Origin: JAMZMI01 sp049115715 | GTDB taxonomy: Bacteria; Bacteroidota; Bacteroidia; Cytophagales; Cyclobacteriaceae | Direction of reading: 5' to 3' | NCBI GenBank assembly: GCA_049115715.1 | Contig: JAGDZQ010000034.1 | Location: 62,001 to 126,000, forward strand | DNA: 64,000 nt | In this document: piece after piece, positions 34,279-43,980 of the stretch | Layout of the letters: every line of letters starts with the position of its first letter | How positions within the stretch are numbered: the first letter of the stretch is position 1 | Notes under the pieces: generated by a model | Seen by the model: only the letters and a program-made list of their open reading frames with translations | Database searches by the model: none | Told to the model about the DNA's origin: nothing | Program-made: the position numbers and the translations under genes

Positions 34279-36546
34279 CTATTTGACTGTAACGGTGCAT
34301 GTTGACTTTACACCTTTTTCATTTTTTACTTCAATAATTGCTTGGCCTTTTTTCAAACCGTATACTTTACCCGTAACCTGATCTACTTGCGCTAAATCGG
34401 GATTTTGAGTAGACCAATAGAGCTTTTGCTCCCAGGCGTTTGATGGCGATACTTCTGCTGATAGCTCAAAGGTTTCTCCTTCCAATATTTCAATCGTGCG
34501 ATCGGATAGCTCAATTTTCTTGGCCGCTACGTAGGGATGATAGTATTCAGTCTCTTTCTGCCCACCTATTAATTTGGTCTTCCAATCTCCATTTTTCTCA
34601 AGCAGTGAAATATTGAATCGATAAGAGGTATCAGCAGAAAACGTGGAATTGGGGGCGTATTCAAACTGAACTACACCGTACCCCTGGATGATCTGATTGC
34701 TAGAATTGTATCCTTTCCATGTAGTTGTGTTTTGCAGGCCTAGACTTAGTTTTCTTTCTTGAGCACATTCATATTCTACCTCGACCATGATTTTACCAGA
34801 TTCAGGAATGGTGTCGGGTAGATTGTGGGTAAAGAATATATCCTTCTTGGGTTCACCTAATGGGTGGGCATCCAGATCTTTGAAGCGAGCCAGGCTTGCC
34901 ACTTCTGATTTTGTGGAGCTGGCAATTGCTCCTACATAGAAATCTTCGTCAAGATGGAGTGTGGTTTCCCCCATTTTTGTCCAATTGAATCGGTTAGTTT
35001 GGGAAACATAAGAGGTGATTTTGTCGCCCTGCTTTACTAAACGAATCCAATATGGGGCTTGCAATTCATCTTCGGATATGGTTATTGTTTTCGATTTGTT
35101 TTTGGTTCTTTTATTCAACTTAAAACTTCCATCTTTTTCCAATGAGGCAAGAAGAGATTTGGAGCCTGATTTTAAATCCTGACGAAACATCAATCCTGAT
35201 TTGATTGGAGATGATGATATATCGTGCGACATGATCAAGGCACTTATCATCACATCACCAGACATTTTTTGGAAGACAAATCTTCCTTGATCAACTTTCC
35301 CATTCAAGTCATTGCCTGACGAGGTGATGCGAACGGTGTTAAACTCTGCACTGTAGCCGGTGTTTCCAGGTAAACTCGGCTTACCTAGATCCATAGATTG
35401 CCACTCGGATGGTGGAGAAGCGGCATCTGCCTCAGCATTTTCTTTTTCTACGATGGCTCTCATGTGTTTCCCAAAACCTTCTCCATCAAATGGAACTACA
35501 ATGATTTTACTTCCGTGGTTATCGTTACCCCCATCTTTTCCTTTATGGACATCTATTACAGAGAAGTTGAAAAAATCCACCTTACCATCTTCCACATATA
35601 CAGTGGGTCGCTGAACGGTGTACCACTCGTCTATATCTCCATTGTCATATCTAAAAACTCCTCTATTGTGCCCGAATGCCAATCCACGGTTTTTCCAATT
35701 ATGAATTCCGTCCTCTGAGGAAAGATGGTATGTGGTATCGCCACCCATATAATGATTGACTACAACATGATACATGCCATCACTATGCCAAACAGTCGGG
35801 TCTTCCATGTACTTCTGTGGAACACCGGGAAGTCCTCTCCATACAGCTTCGGTCATCACTTTGTATGGCCCCAAAATACCGTCATCACTGATAAGAACTG
35901 CACACCATCTCGCCATCATCATGTATCTGCCGTCTGGGCGCTGGATGATCATGACATTTGCCATTTTATGTGGAGGGTTGTTGTAGCGGGTGAGCCCTCT
36001 TCTGAATCCATTGAGATCGGTAGTGAGCTCTCCCATGAACTCAAATGGGCCGTATGGGTCCTCTGAAACAAACACTTCACCTCTTGTAATTTCACTTGTC
36101 ACCATGGCATATCGTCCATCATGCATTTTCAATCCGATGGTATTGTGCGCCGCGCCTTCCCACCAATATGGCCATGTCATACCAAGGTCTTTGTATGGGC
36201 CAATAGGGCTATCGGCCACTGCATGTGTCGCTTTTGATTCTTTGCGCCAACCTTGACTATGGTGGTTTTTCTGATCCCAGCGGCTGGCGTACATGTGATA
36301 CTTACCTTCGTCATCCTTGACGATCATACCATCCCAATAGCACCAGTTTTTCAACGTGGTATCCTCCAAGCCATTTGTAGTATCTCGTGGTAGAATGACC
36401 TGATCTCCCCAAACACCCTCTGATACGAGAGGAGCCTTTGACTCCATAGGAAGGAAAAAGTCAATGAGGGTTTTCTGCTGATCTCCCTGCCCATTGGACT
36501 TTGCGCAGATTAAAAGTAAAAGTAAAAGGACCAGTACCCTGTTCAT
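34279..36546 (-). CDS. five-bladed propeller glycosidase (GH43/GH117-like), second copy
   Basis: From the ATG at 36546 the protein has 755 residues. A longer frame to 36693 reads through the GH31 relic and is rejected. The signal peptide (CAKSNGQ end) and first 69 codons are nearly identical in DNA to the paralogue at 29801-31843; the rest diverges clearly. Propeller motifs are NWCYWDGMIVKDDEGKYHMY and KYMEDPTVWHSDGMYHVVVN. A DUF1349-like module follows, and the last 85 residues form a Big_2-like Ig domain (ELSAEVSPSNAWEQKLYWST, then KKGQAIIEVKNEKG) absent from the other copy. It precedes no GH31 gene, only the remains of one. Confidence 0.68.
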   Translation of the reverse strand: MNRVLVLLLLLLICAKSNGQGDQQKTLIDFFLPMESKAPLVSEGVWGDQVILPRDTTNGLEDTTLKNWCYWDGMIVKDDEGKYHMYASRWDQKNHHSQGWRKESKATHAVADSPIGPYKDLGMTWPYWWEGAAHNTIGLKMHDGRYAMVTSEITRGEVFVSEDPYGPFEFMGELTTDLNGFRRGLTRYNNPPHKMANVMIIQRPDGRYMMMARWCAVLISDDGILGPYKVMTEAVWRGLPGVPQKYMEDPTVWHSDGMYHVVVNHYMGGDTTYHLSSEDGIHNWKNRGLAFGHNRGVFRYDNGDIDEWYTVQRPTVYVEDGKVDFFNFSVIDVHKGKDGGNDNHGSKIIVVPFDGEGFGKHMRAIVEKENAEADAASPPSEWQSMDLGKPSLPGNTGYSAEFNTVRITSSGNDLNGKVDQGRFVFQKMSGDVMISALIMSHDISSSPIKSGLMFRQDLKSGSKSLLASLEKDGSFKLNKRTKNKSKTITISEDELQAPYWIRLVKQGDKITSYVSQTNRFNWTKMGETTLHLDEDFYVGAIASSTKSEVASLARFKDLDAHPLGEPKKDIFFTHNLPDTIPESGKIMVEVEYECAQERKLSLGLQNTTTWKGYNSSNQIIQGYGVVQFEYAPNSTFSADTSYRFNISLLEKNGDWKTKLIGGQKETEYYHPYVAAKKIELSDRTIEILEGETFELSAEVSPSNAWEQKLYWSTQNPDLAQVDQVTGKVYGLKKGQAIIEVKNEKGVKSTCTVTVK

Positions 36547-36557
36547 GTTTTTGGTGA

Positions 36558-36719
36558 TTAAAGTGTTAAGTCTATTTTGCTGACGTTGTATTTCTGCTTG
36601 CACTGAATGTAACCGCAGGTTTTTAGGAGGAAGTGGCGCAAACCGGCATAACTCTCCATAACTTTTGCAAATGTCGTTGGGGTTTTGCCACATCTCATGT
36701 CATAGGAGATTGCTTCACT
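36558..36719 (-). pseudogene. GH31 relic (internally deleted, frameshifted)
   Basis: The minus strand encodes EAISY, GKTPT, then in another frame ICKSYGELCRFAPLPPK, then back in frame GYIQCKQKYNVSKIDLTL and TAA. These match residues about 228-271 of the GH31 enzyme at 31854-34256 (EAISY, GETPT, IYQSYGKLCGVAPLPPK, GYIQCKQRY), joined directly to its last residues (KYNGSKTEIAL, residues 790-800). More than 500 codons between are gone, and at least two frameshifts are present. The relic ends 11 bp before the GH43-like start; the intact pair is spaced by 10 bp. Confidence 0.85.
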
Positions 36720-36725
36720 TATTTA

Positions 36726-38090
36726 TTACTCAAGTTTTGGAACGGCCTCCGTTTCCCATTTGGACAATGCCTTTTTTAGACGTTTGGCGATCTTTTGTTC
36801 TTTATCTATCAAATCGGTTTTTTCACCTAAATCTTGGCGGAGGTTGAAAAGTTGATACTTCCCACTCAGGTATTTAATCAGTTTCCAATCTCCTCTAATA
36901 ATAGCCGAGGATTGATCTTCATAGGCTCGAAAAAAGTGTAAATCTCTTTCAGGGATATTGTTACCTTTCAAAAGCGGTAGCAGGCTTACTCCGTTAATCT
37001 CACCCTTCTTTTGTTGTTCTCCTGAAACCATGTCTATCAATGTTGGAAAAACATCAATGGTCTGAATAGGTGTTTCGCAAATAGATCCAGCATCTGTCAC
37101 ATCAGGATAGTAAGCAATAAATGGTATCCGGGCACCTCCCTCTCCCAATGTATTGCCTCCTATTTTTCCTCCGCTGAGGGGAGCATTGCTAAAGAATCCT
37201 CCCTGATCGGAGATAAAAAGAATTACTGTGTTCTTATCTAACCCTTGATTTTCAAGCTCTTTGCGTATGCGACCTACTGATTCATCTACAGATTCTACCA
37301 TTGCAGCATATTCTGCATCTTTATCAGTCAATCCTCTGGATTGATATTTCTTGACCAGATCATTCCTCCCCTGGTGTGGTGCATGCACGTTGTAATACCA
37401 AAATGATAATTGGAATGGTTTTTTGCTTTCGTAATTCCTGATGAAATCAACCGCTTTGTCAGTCAGTACATCAGAGAGGTATTCATCCTCTGGAATGTCT
37501 TTCAGGACTTTTCCACTTCGAAAAAACCGCTGATAATATCCGTTGGGGTGCCCCCAATTACTGGTACCGTACTGTTCATCAAACCCTTGATAGATGGGGT
37601 GATAAAATTCGCTTCCCAAATGCCACTTGCCTATAAAAAGGTTATAATACCCCTGTTCTTTGAGATACTCAGCGTACGTCCTCTCTTTCAATGGGAGCCA
37701 ATTTATAGATCGACGATTTGACGGATCAGTTGGCCAGTAGTTGTATCGTTGAGAATTGCTTCCGTCTTTTTGATCGTGTGTAATATGCCTGGGCATTTCC
37801 AATCTTATGGCTTCTTTTCCTGTAAGTATGGAAGCTCTGCTTGGGCTACAAGTAGGAGTAGGTACATAGGCACGGGTAAACTCCATTCCATCTTCTTTAA
37901 GTTTATTGATATTGGGAGTGTCGAACTTAGGGTTACGATAACCAAGATCGGCCCAACCCAAATCATCTACAAAAAGAATAATCACATTGGGTTTATCTAT
38001 CTCTTGAGCTTTGCAAATTGCAACTCCAGATAGAATAAACGCAGTAATAATCAATATACGATACTTAGCTAATCTTCGTGTTTTCATCAT
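36726..38090 (-). CDS. type I (formylglycine) sulfatase
   Basis: The 454-residue protein has a signal peptide ending at AICKAQ, the metal-binding start NVIILFVDDLGWADLG and the activation motif CSPSR with Cys81 as the formylglycine residue. Also present are FIGKWHLGS and LFISDQGGFF, where many relatives have DNG. The C-terminal subdomain with ELFNLRQDLGE-like sequence is as in the S1 family. It removes sulfate esters from galactan-type oligosaccharides in the periplasm. It needs a formylglycine-generating maturase, not encoded in the window. It is the only sulfatase seen. Confidence 0.93.
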   Translation of the reverse strand: MMKTRRLAKYRILIITAFILSGVAICKAQEIDKPNVIILFVDDLGWADLGYRNPKFDTPNINKLKEDGMEFTRAYVPTPTCSPSRASILTGKEAIRLEMPRHITHDQKDGSNSQRYNYWPTDPSNRRSINWLPLKERTYAEYLKEQGYYNLFIGKWHLGSEFYHPIYQGFDEQYGTSNWGHPNGYYQRFFRSGKVLKDIPEDEYLSDVLTDKAVDFIRNYESKKPFQLSFWYYNVHAPHQGRNDLVKKYQSRGLTDKDAEYAAMVESVDESVGRIRKELENQGLDKNTVILFISDQGGFFSNAPLSGGKIGGNTLGEGGARIPFIAYYPDVTDAGSICETPIQTIDVFPTLIDMVSGEQQKKGEINGVSLLPLLKGNNIPERDLHFFRAYEDQSSAIIRGDWKLIKYLSGKYQLFNLRQDLGEKTDLIDKEQKIAKRLKKALSKWETEAVPKLE

Positions 38091-38157
38091 TTTGTAAGCT
38101 CTTTCACTAGGTACAGAAATATGTATCAGCTCTCATACTTTTGTGACATTGGATAAC

Positions 38158-40770
38158 TTAATCTTTGACTTTACTTCTTAGCTCCATTATATCCTGATCC
38201 TTACCTGTAATAATGAGCCTCAGGTTCCTGATTTCTTTATGCAATTCCTGAACATCAAGAGGCAGGTCGGACGCCTCTTTTTGTACAATCACGGACTGCT
38301 CATCTTGTGAACGGCTTGAGGCTTTGAAATACTCTTCATCAAAAAGCAAGTCTTCTTTCGTCGGTTGAGAATCTAACGAAATTTCATCCGAATCCAGTCC
38401 GTTTACATGTGCATAAACAGTGATCTTTCCTGGTTCTGTAGTGCTACGAATTAAAATAGTGGCTACTCCCATTTCAGTGTAAGAGGGGTTAATCTGATTT
38501 CCGATTCCTCCTATAATCTCAGCTGGCCCTTCAACAGTAAAATGCACGTACTCTGATGCTAGTACCTTTTTAACCCCATCTGTGTCTACTATGGTCGCTC
38601 GAACGGGAACGATATCTGAACCATCTGCCAAGAGTTCTAAGCCTTGTGTATCAACGCTTAGCTTAACTCCTGCTGTACGTTCTGCATAATTTTTAACCTC
38701 TCTAAGCACAACCTCTCCTCCGATGATTCCTTCAGCAACTAGCTCTATCTGATTGGTTTTAGATCGCCAGTCTCTTTTAATTACCGAAAAATCGTAGGCA
38801 TTTTCGAAAACAAAAGGAGGATGTGGCAAGTGCTTATACGCTGGATCGCTTGATGGTTTTTGCGTGCCTATCTCTTGCCCTAGCCAAGTCAATCTAATCT
38901 CTTCACAATTGCTGAAAATGACAATTTCTCTTGGTGAGACTTGTGTCAGTTCATTTGCAATGAAGAGCATCGGGCCAGTTTTAATTCCCGGTACTTGATA
39001 GTCCGGATCGTATTGACTTTTGTATAAATAATAGAGGTACTTAGGTTGGCGAGTGCCACTTAGCAAACCTCCCCAAAATGGATCTGGGTGATATCCACGC
39101 TGATGGTCGATTCCTGCCCATTTAGATCCTCCAATTCGGACTTTTGGAGTTGGATATAATCCATTTAGCACCTTGGCTTGGATCACCGCCTGTTCTAGAA
39201 GTGCGTGCTCCCCCCACTCCATATTGACTCGTGTTCTGGCGTTTTGTGAAGACCAATTATCAACTTCTCCTCCATCGCCATATTCGCGGGTAAATGAATT
39301 GATATCAGGATCGTTTCCATGATAATACATATCCATTCCTGCCTTTTTAGCTTCATCATGATCCGTAACTGTATAAAAGCCAGGGAAAGGGTATTCTTGA
39401 TGTGCCACCTTATGCATATTGGCCATAACATTGGCAGGCTGAGATGGAGTCTCATTGAGGGCTGTCTCCCACATGATCATAGATGGGCGATTTCGATCCC
39501 TTCGAACTAAATCACGAGTGTCTCTATATAGTCTTTGCTCGAAATCGGGATTATTAAAGTTGAAGAAATGCCACCCTGGAGTGGCTGTAGTTGCAAACAT
39601 GCCCAACTCATCGCACGCATCATAAAAAGCAGGATCCAGTGGGTAATGTCCCGCCCGAATGATCCGACTTCCTCCTTCTCTCAAAAGCTTTACATCTCTC
39701 CATTGCCCGGAATTAGGGAGGGCATTTCCCAAGTAGGTATAATCCTGATGACGGTTCACCCCTATCAGCTTCTCTTCATATGGTTTTTTGTTAATGTAGA
39801 GTCCGGCTGCTCCTCGCATCTCTATCATTCTGATACCAATACGTGTGCGAAGCACATCGACTACACTTCCATTCGCTATTACTTCAGTTTTTAGGTAATG
39901 TAAGTAAGGATCGTCTGGATGCCAGAGGTGTATATTTTTTATCTGATGTTGGGTTTCAAGCTGCTTCGACTCACCGGCTCCAAGGGTTAGTTTACTTTTA
40001 AATACCTGAAGTGGTTGTTGAGAAGCATCTTCAAGTGTGGTTTTAACTGTTACTTTGGAAGTGTATGCTTGCTCATTGATAACTTCCGTTCGGATTTCTA
40101 TTTCAGCATTCTTTCCGTCTATGTCAAGTGCACCAGCAAAAACTCCTCCTCCCGCTATTGTAGAGCTTAGTTCAGGGAGCGTAATATGAACTGGTGAAGT
40201 CTGAATCAAATAACTATCACGATAGATTCCTCCGAAGTAGGAGAAATCCAATCCATCCTGATTTTTGCCAGGGGGGTAAGTTTTGTCATCACTATTATCA
40301 GCTTTTACCGCAACGATGTTGTCTTGTCCATCCGTAGTAAGCATGTCAGAGATGTCAATTGCAAATGGTAAATACCCACCAAAGTGCTCAATTGCTTTTT
40401 CACCATTTACCCAAACCTCACATTTGCCCATGACAGCCTCGAAATATAGGGTGGTTTTCAATTGAGTATTTTGTACATCAAACTGCTTTCGGTACCACGC
40501 TACCCCTTGATAGTTGCGACCTCCGCTGGCATTTTCACCTAAAACCTCCAGACCGTGTGGAAGATTGGCGGCTTCCCAATGGCTATCGTCAAAATCAATT
40601 TTCTCAGCATCATCAATATCTCCTTTGAGAAATCTCCAGCCGGGATTAAAGTTGTAGACTTTCCTTGAAGCATTTTCTACCGGATAGAAGCCTGCTATTG
40701 AAAAATTTTGTGCATTGGCAAGGGTACTCCAAATGAGTACGCTTAGGGCAAAGGTTGAATATTTTATCAC
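38158..40770 (-). CDS. GH2 beta-galactosidase-like glycosidase with C-terminal coiled coil
   Basis: The 870-residue protein starts at a GTG with a signal peptide ending at TLANAQ. It has the GH2 sugar-binding domain (NLPHGLEVLGE, GVAWYRKQF, FGGIYRDSYLI), an Ig-like domain and a barrel with Glu440 as acid/base (ETALNETP) and Glu496 as nucleophile (FTREYGDGGE). C-terminal Ig-like domains follow. The last 30 residues (VQELHKEIRNLRLIITGKDQ) form a predicted coiled coil unusual for GH2, perhaps for oligomerisation. It is one of three GH2 enzymes in the locus. Confidence 0.88.
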   Translation of the reverse strand: MIKYSTFALSVLIWSTLANAQNFSIAGFYPVENASRKVYNFNPGWRFLKGDIDDAEKIDFDDSHWEAANLPHGLEVLGENASGGRNYQGVAWYRKQFDVQNTQLKTTLYFEAVMGKCEVWVNGEKAIEHFGGYLPFAIDISDMLTTDGQDNIVAVKADNSDDKTYPPGKNQDGLDFSYFGGIYRDSYLIQTSPVHITLPELSSTIAGGGVFAGALDIDGKNAEIEIRTEVINEQAYTSKVTVKTTLEDASQQPLQVFKSKLTLGAGESKQLETQHQIKNIHLWHPDDPYLHYLKTEVIANGSVVDVLRTRIGIRMIEMRGAAGLYINKKPYEEKLIGVNRHQDYTYLGNALPNSGQWRDVKLLREGGSRIIRAGHYPLDPAFYDACDELGMFATTATPGWHFFNFNNPDFEQRLYRDTRDLVRRDRNRPSMIMWETALNETPSQPANVMANMHKVAHQEYPFPGFYTVTDHDEAKKAGMDMYYHGNDPDINSFTREYGDGGEVDNWSSQNARTRVNMEWGEHALLEQAVIQAKVLNGLYPTPKVRIGGSKWAGIDHQRGYHPDPFWGGLLSGTRQPKYLYYLYKSQYDPDYQVPGIKTGPMLFIANELTQVSPREIVIFSNCEEIRLTWLGQEIGTQKPSSDPAYKHLPHPPFVFENAYDFSVIKRDWRSKTNQIELVAEGIIGGEVVLREVKNYAERTAGVKLSVDTQGLELLADGSDIVPVRATIVDTDGVKKVLASEYVHFTVEGPAEIIGGIGNQINPSYTEMGVATILIRSTTEPGKITVYAHVNGLDSDEISLDSQPTKEDLLFDEEYFKASSRSQDEQSVIVQKEASDLPLDVQELHKEIRNLRLIITGKDQDIMELRSKVKD

Positions 40771-41022
40771 GTGATTAGCTTTTTAGACTTCTTACTCAAA
40801 GATTAGAAACTAGTGTTCCTTCTCTGTTTACTAGCGTATGAAATTTGTGCTCCTCGGTCAATTACTTAAGCTCGAAGGAATATTAAAATGAATCTGCATC
40901 TGATCTTAAAGTGACTCTATACCTGTCTGACCTCAATTGCAAAGCTCCTTTTGAAGGCGATTGATAGATATTTTAAAAATCGAGTGGGTTCATTATTGTA
41001 AAGTATGAATTGAAATGAAACG

Positions 41023-43980
41023 CTATCCCTCTATTGGCAAACCCTGTAAACTCTCCTTTATTATAGGTTGTGATTGATCAAAAAGTGCTGACACCACACC
41101 CACTTTCACTTCCATGCTTGGATCAAAGTCCCGTGAATTCATATAGTCGATGAGCGACTTTCTAAACTGCCTGGCTACAGGTCGGTTTTGCAAATTATTT
41201 TGGATATCCATGGAGCAAATCATAAGTTTTCCTTTCAGGACCTGGGCTTCCAAGACTAACCCGAGCTTTCGGTTTAGTTTCCAGGAATCGATCGGCTGAA
41301 TTAATGGCTTATAACTTTTTGGCCATGGGGCTTGCTCTTCGAATTGATCCAATATCATGGGCTGACATTGCGTGAGCAATTCCCACCACTGCCAGTTGGC
41401 GTGTGTTTCAGTTGGAAAATCTCTAAAAAGAGGGTGTTCATTATCCATCATTATCCCGTTAGCTGATGATTGTCCACCTTTTTCGCCAAAACTTGTCCAG
41501 TAAAATGTAGTGAAACATGAAGGTAAATTGCCCTTGAGTGTTCCAATTTCTGGTAAAAGTAAAACAGTCTTTCCAGCATTTAACGCATCATAGGCAGACC
41601 GACCCCAATTGTTGACCACCAAAATATCATCCGAAAAAGGTGTCATGTCGCTTTTTGGGTATACCCAAAAATCATAATTATTTTCAAGCTGATGCTCCTT
41701 GGATATTAGCTTGATAACGTATTTTGCGGGAGCAGGGAGATTGCTTAGGTCCATTTCAAAAGCCCCTAGTTGCTGCGCATTTCCCTGATCAAATACGCCA
41801 CTTTTCATTTTTTCACTGATCAAGACTTCTCCCTGATCATTGTAGACTTCTATGGTGAAGTCATTAAGCGCAAGCTGTTCTTTGCCAAAATGAAACAACT
41901 CCGCAGTACATTCAAAAACTTCATCAGAAGTATACACTCTTTTGGGGAGCCTGGCCATTAAGGTAGTAGGGCTACAAAAACGTCTCATCTCTTCTGCAGA
42001 CACGTAGGATTTTGGCTCGTAAAAGGCATCCGTAAAACCTACAGGTGCTGTATTTTGACCGGTGAAATCGTTGAGGGCCAGCCATTGAAAACCGGCATAG
42101 TTAGGGGTACGCATGATCGCTTCAGTTTCTTCTTTCGTAAGCTGTACCTGCCATTTCCCTGAATTTTTGACATAGTCTTGTAGCTGATTCATCATGCCAC
42201 GTGCTTCCAGTTGTTCGGCGGCAATTTCAAGATAAGTAGGACGGAGATAACCAGTATACTTCTTCATTTCATTGAAAATATCAGGATAGCCACAGAATTG
42301 GGCCGTTTCGTGTGCCAGCAAGGGCTTGGCTCCATGCATTTCGACATAACCTTCGATTGGACCGCTCCAGTCGATGCTTGTTTGGGGAGCCTTGGCACAC
42401 AGATCACTATTTTCAGGTAGCGGTGGCCAAAATGCCTGATATCGGGTTCGTTCTCTTCCTTCTTTATACCCCCCTCCTTTGATGTGACCAAGCACTTCAA
42501 AATCCATTTCACTAGGTGTGCCCTGATTCGGTGCATGACTCGCCTTCACCATATAGAGCCTGGTGGTATCCATACTCTTCCAAAGTTTAATTAGCTCAGC
42601 TGAGGCATCATCTGCTATGCCGCTTTCATTACCCAATCCCATCATAACAAATGAAGGGTGATTTGTGAAATGATTGAGGATTTCTCGTGATTCTCCTTTG
42701 AGATAATCGAATAAAGGCCCTTTTTTTACCCATCCCCACTCGTGAACCTCTGGGGACAAGTATATACCCATTTCATCTGCGGCTGTGAAAGCTTGATTTG
42801 GAGGTGTCCATGAGTGAAAACGTGCATGGTTAAGGCCAAAATCTTTATAAACCTGGAATATTTCTTTCCAGCGATCAACGGACATAGGGGCGTACCCCGT
42901 TTTTGGATTAACCGCACAGTCTACATTACCTCGCATGAAGGTCTTCACTCCATTCACATAGAAATGTGACCCAATTGCCCTTATTTCTCGCATACCAAAT
43001 GAAATGGAGGTTAGGTGCAGAGGCTCTTCTGCTGACGTCAACAGTTTCAGCTCGACTTTGTAAAGGTTAGGATCGAATTCATCCCACAGTTGGACATCTT
43101 CACCTAAATCATAAGTAATCGAGAGATTTTGAATTTCAGAACCATCAAGCTTCACCATATTAGATTTGACTTCAGGATCATGTGTATTCCCATTGTTGTA
43201 ACCTTTCGCATCTACTGCTATCAAGTACTCTCCTGATACTTTCTCACCATTAGCTACTTCCATTTTAAGCTGAACGGACTTTGTATGAATATCAGGGTAT
43301 GCCTTCACAGACTTGATATGAAGTTTTGGCAGTGCTGACAGTGAAATCTCCCCTACTATTCCATTCCAGGTGCCTTGTGTTTGATCTGAGACACTGTGGG
43401 CCATATTCCCCAGACTATAGATACCACTGTTGTCGATACGGATAGAGAGTTTATGCTTGCCAGGTTCAAATGCGCTCAAATCATAGGTATGAGGGGTAGC
43501 AAGCGACTCATTCTTTCCAATCAGAATACCATCTACCCAAAGACGAGATTCCCAATGCGCTCGTTCTAGATTCAATATGATGTTGCGGTCTTTGAAGGAA
43601 TTCGGTATATCTATCTCTTTTGAATACCATGCAGCCCCGATGTAATGGTTTTTGGGCATCAAAAATTGAACAAGCTTAAAATTGGTATCCGCTTTTGCAT
43701 ACTTCGACAAAGACGGGTGTCGTTTGGTTAGATCCAATGGCGCCCACCACTCCGTCTTGGGTCCAGGTTGTTCACCATATCCTTGCTCCTGTAGACAGCC
43801 AGGAAGTTGTATGGTATTTGTACCATGTTGTTCATACCACTCTTGCTGTATTCCAACGTTTTTCGGGTCAAGCTTAACATACCATTCACCAGATAGGTCG
43901 ATTGAGGAATTCTCCGGTTGCTCACAGCTCACAGCTGAAACAAAGAGTATGAATAGAGAACATATTAGCTGCCATTTCAT
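41023..43980 (-). CDS. large GH2 family glycosidase, lipoprotein
   Basis: The 985-residue protein has a lipobox AVSC (Cys19). GH2 features are SGEWYVKLDPKNVG, AAWYSKEIDIP and GTWNGIVGEISL in the N-domain, then a barrel with Glu452 as acid/base (GLGNESGI) and Glu558 as nucleophile (LLAHETAQF). Nearly 300 C-terminal residues may include further beta domains. The substrate could be a beta-galactoside or beta-glucuronide and cannot be set from sequence. Its ATG overlaps the stop of the DUF5107-TPR gene by 4 bp, so it is coupled to that gene and the porter upstream. Confidence 0.85.
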   Translation of the reverse strand: MKWQLICSLFILFVSAVSCEQPENSSIDLSGEWYVKLDPKNVGIQQEWYEQHGTNTIQLPGCLQEQGYGEQPGPKTEWWAPLDLTKRHPSLSKYAKADTNFKLVQFLMPKNHYIGAAWYSKEIDIPNSFKDRNIILNLERAHWESRLWVDGILIGKNESLATPHTYDLSAFEPGKHKLSIRIDNSGIYSLGNMAHSVSDQTQGTWNGIVGEISLSALPKLHIKSVKAYPDIHTKSVQLKMEVANGEKVSGEYLIAVDAKGYNNGNTHDPEVKSNMVKLDGSEIQNLSITYDLGEDVQLWDEFDPNLYKVELKLLTSAEEPLHLTSISFGMREIRAIGSHFYVNGVKTFMRGNVDCAVNPKTGYAPMSVDRWKEIFQVYKDFGLNHARFHSWTPPNQAFTAADEMGIYLSPEVHEWGWVKKGPLFDYLKGESREILNHFTNHPSFVMMGLGNESGIADDASAELIKLWKSMDTTRLYMVKASHAPNQGTPSEMDFEVLGHIKGGGYKEGRERTRYQAFWPPLPENSDLCAKAPQTSIDWSGPIEGYVEMHGAKPLLAHETAQFCGYPDIFNEMKKYTGYLRPTYLEIAAEQLEARGMMNQLQDYVKNSGKWQVQLTKEETEAIMRTPNYAGFQWLALNDFTGQNTAPVGFTDAFYEPKSYVSAEEMRRFCSPTTLMARLPKRVYTSDEVFECTAELFHFGKEQLALNDFTIEVYNDQGEVLISEKMKSGVFDQGNAQQLGAFEMDLSNLPAPAKYVIKLISKEHQLENNYDFWVYPKSDMTPFSDDILVVNNWGRSAYDALNAGKTVLLLPEIGTLKGNLPSCFTTFYWTSFGEKGGQSSANGIMMDNEHPLFRDFPTETHANWQWWELLTQCQPMILDQFEEQAPWPKSYKPLIQPIDSWKLNRKLGLVLEAQVLKGKLMICSMDIQNNLQNRPVARQFRKSLIDYMNSRDFDPSMEVKVGVVSALFDQSQPIIKESLQGLPIEG

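Noticed and set aside
36547..36693. N-terminal extension of the second GH43-like gene
   Set aside because: It encodes GH31-like residues out of place and no signal peptide; the signal peptide begins at the ATG at 36546.
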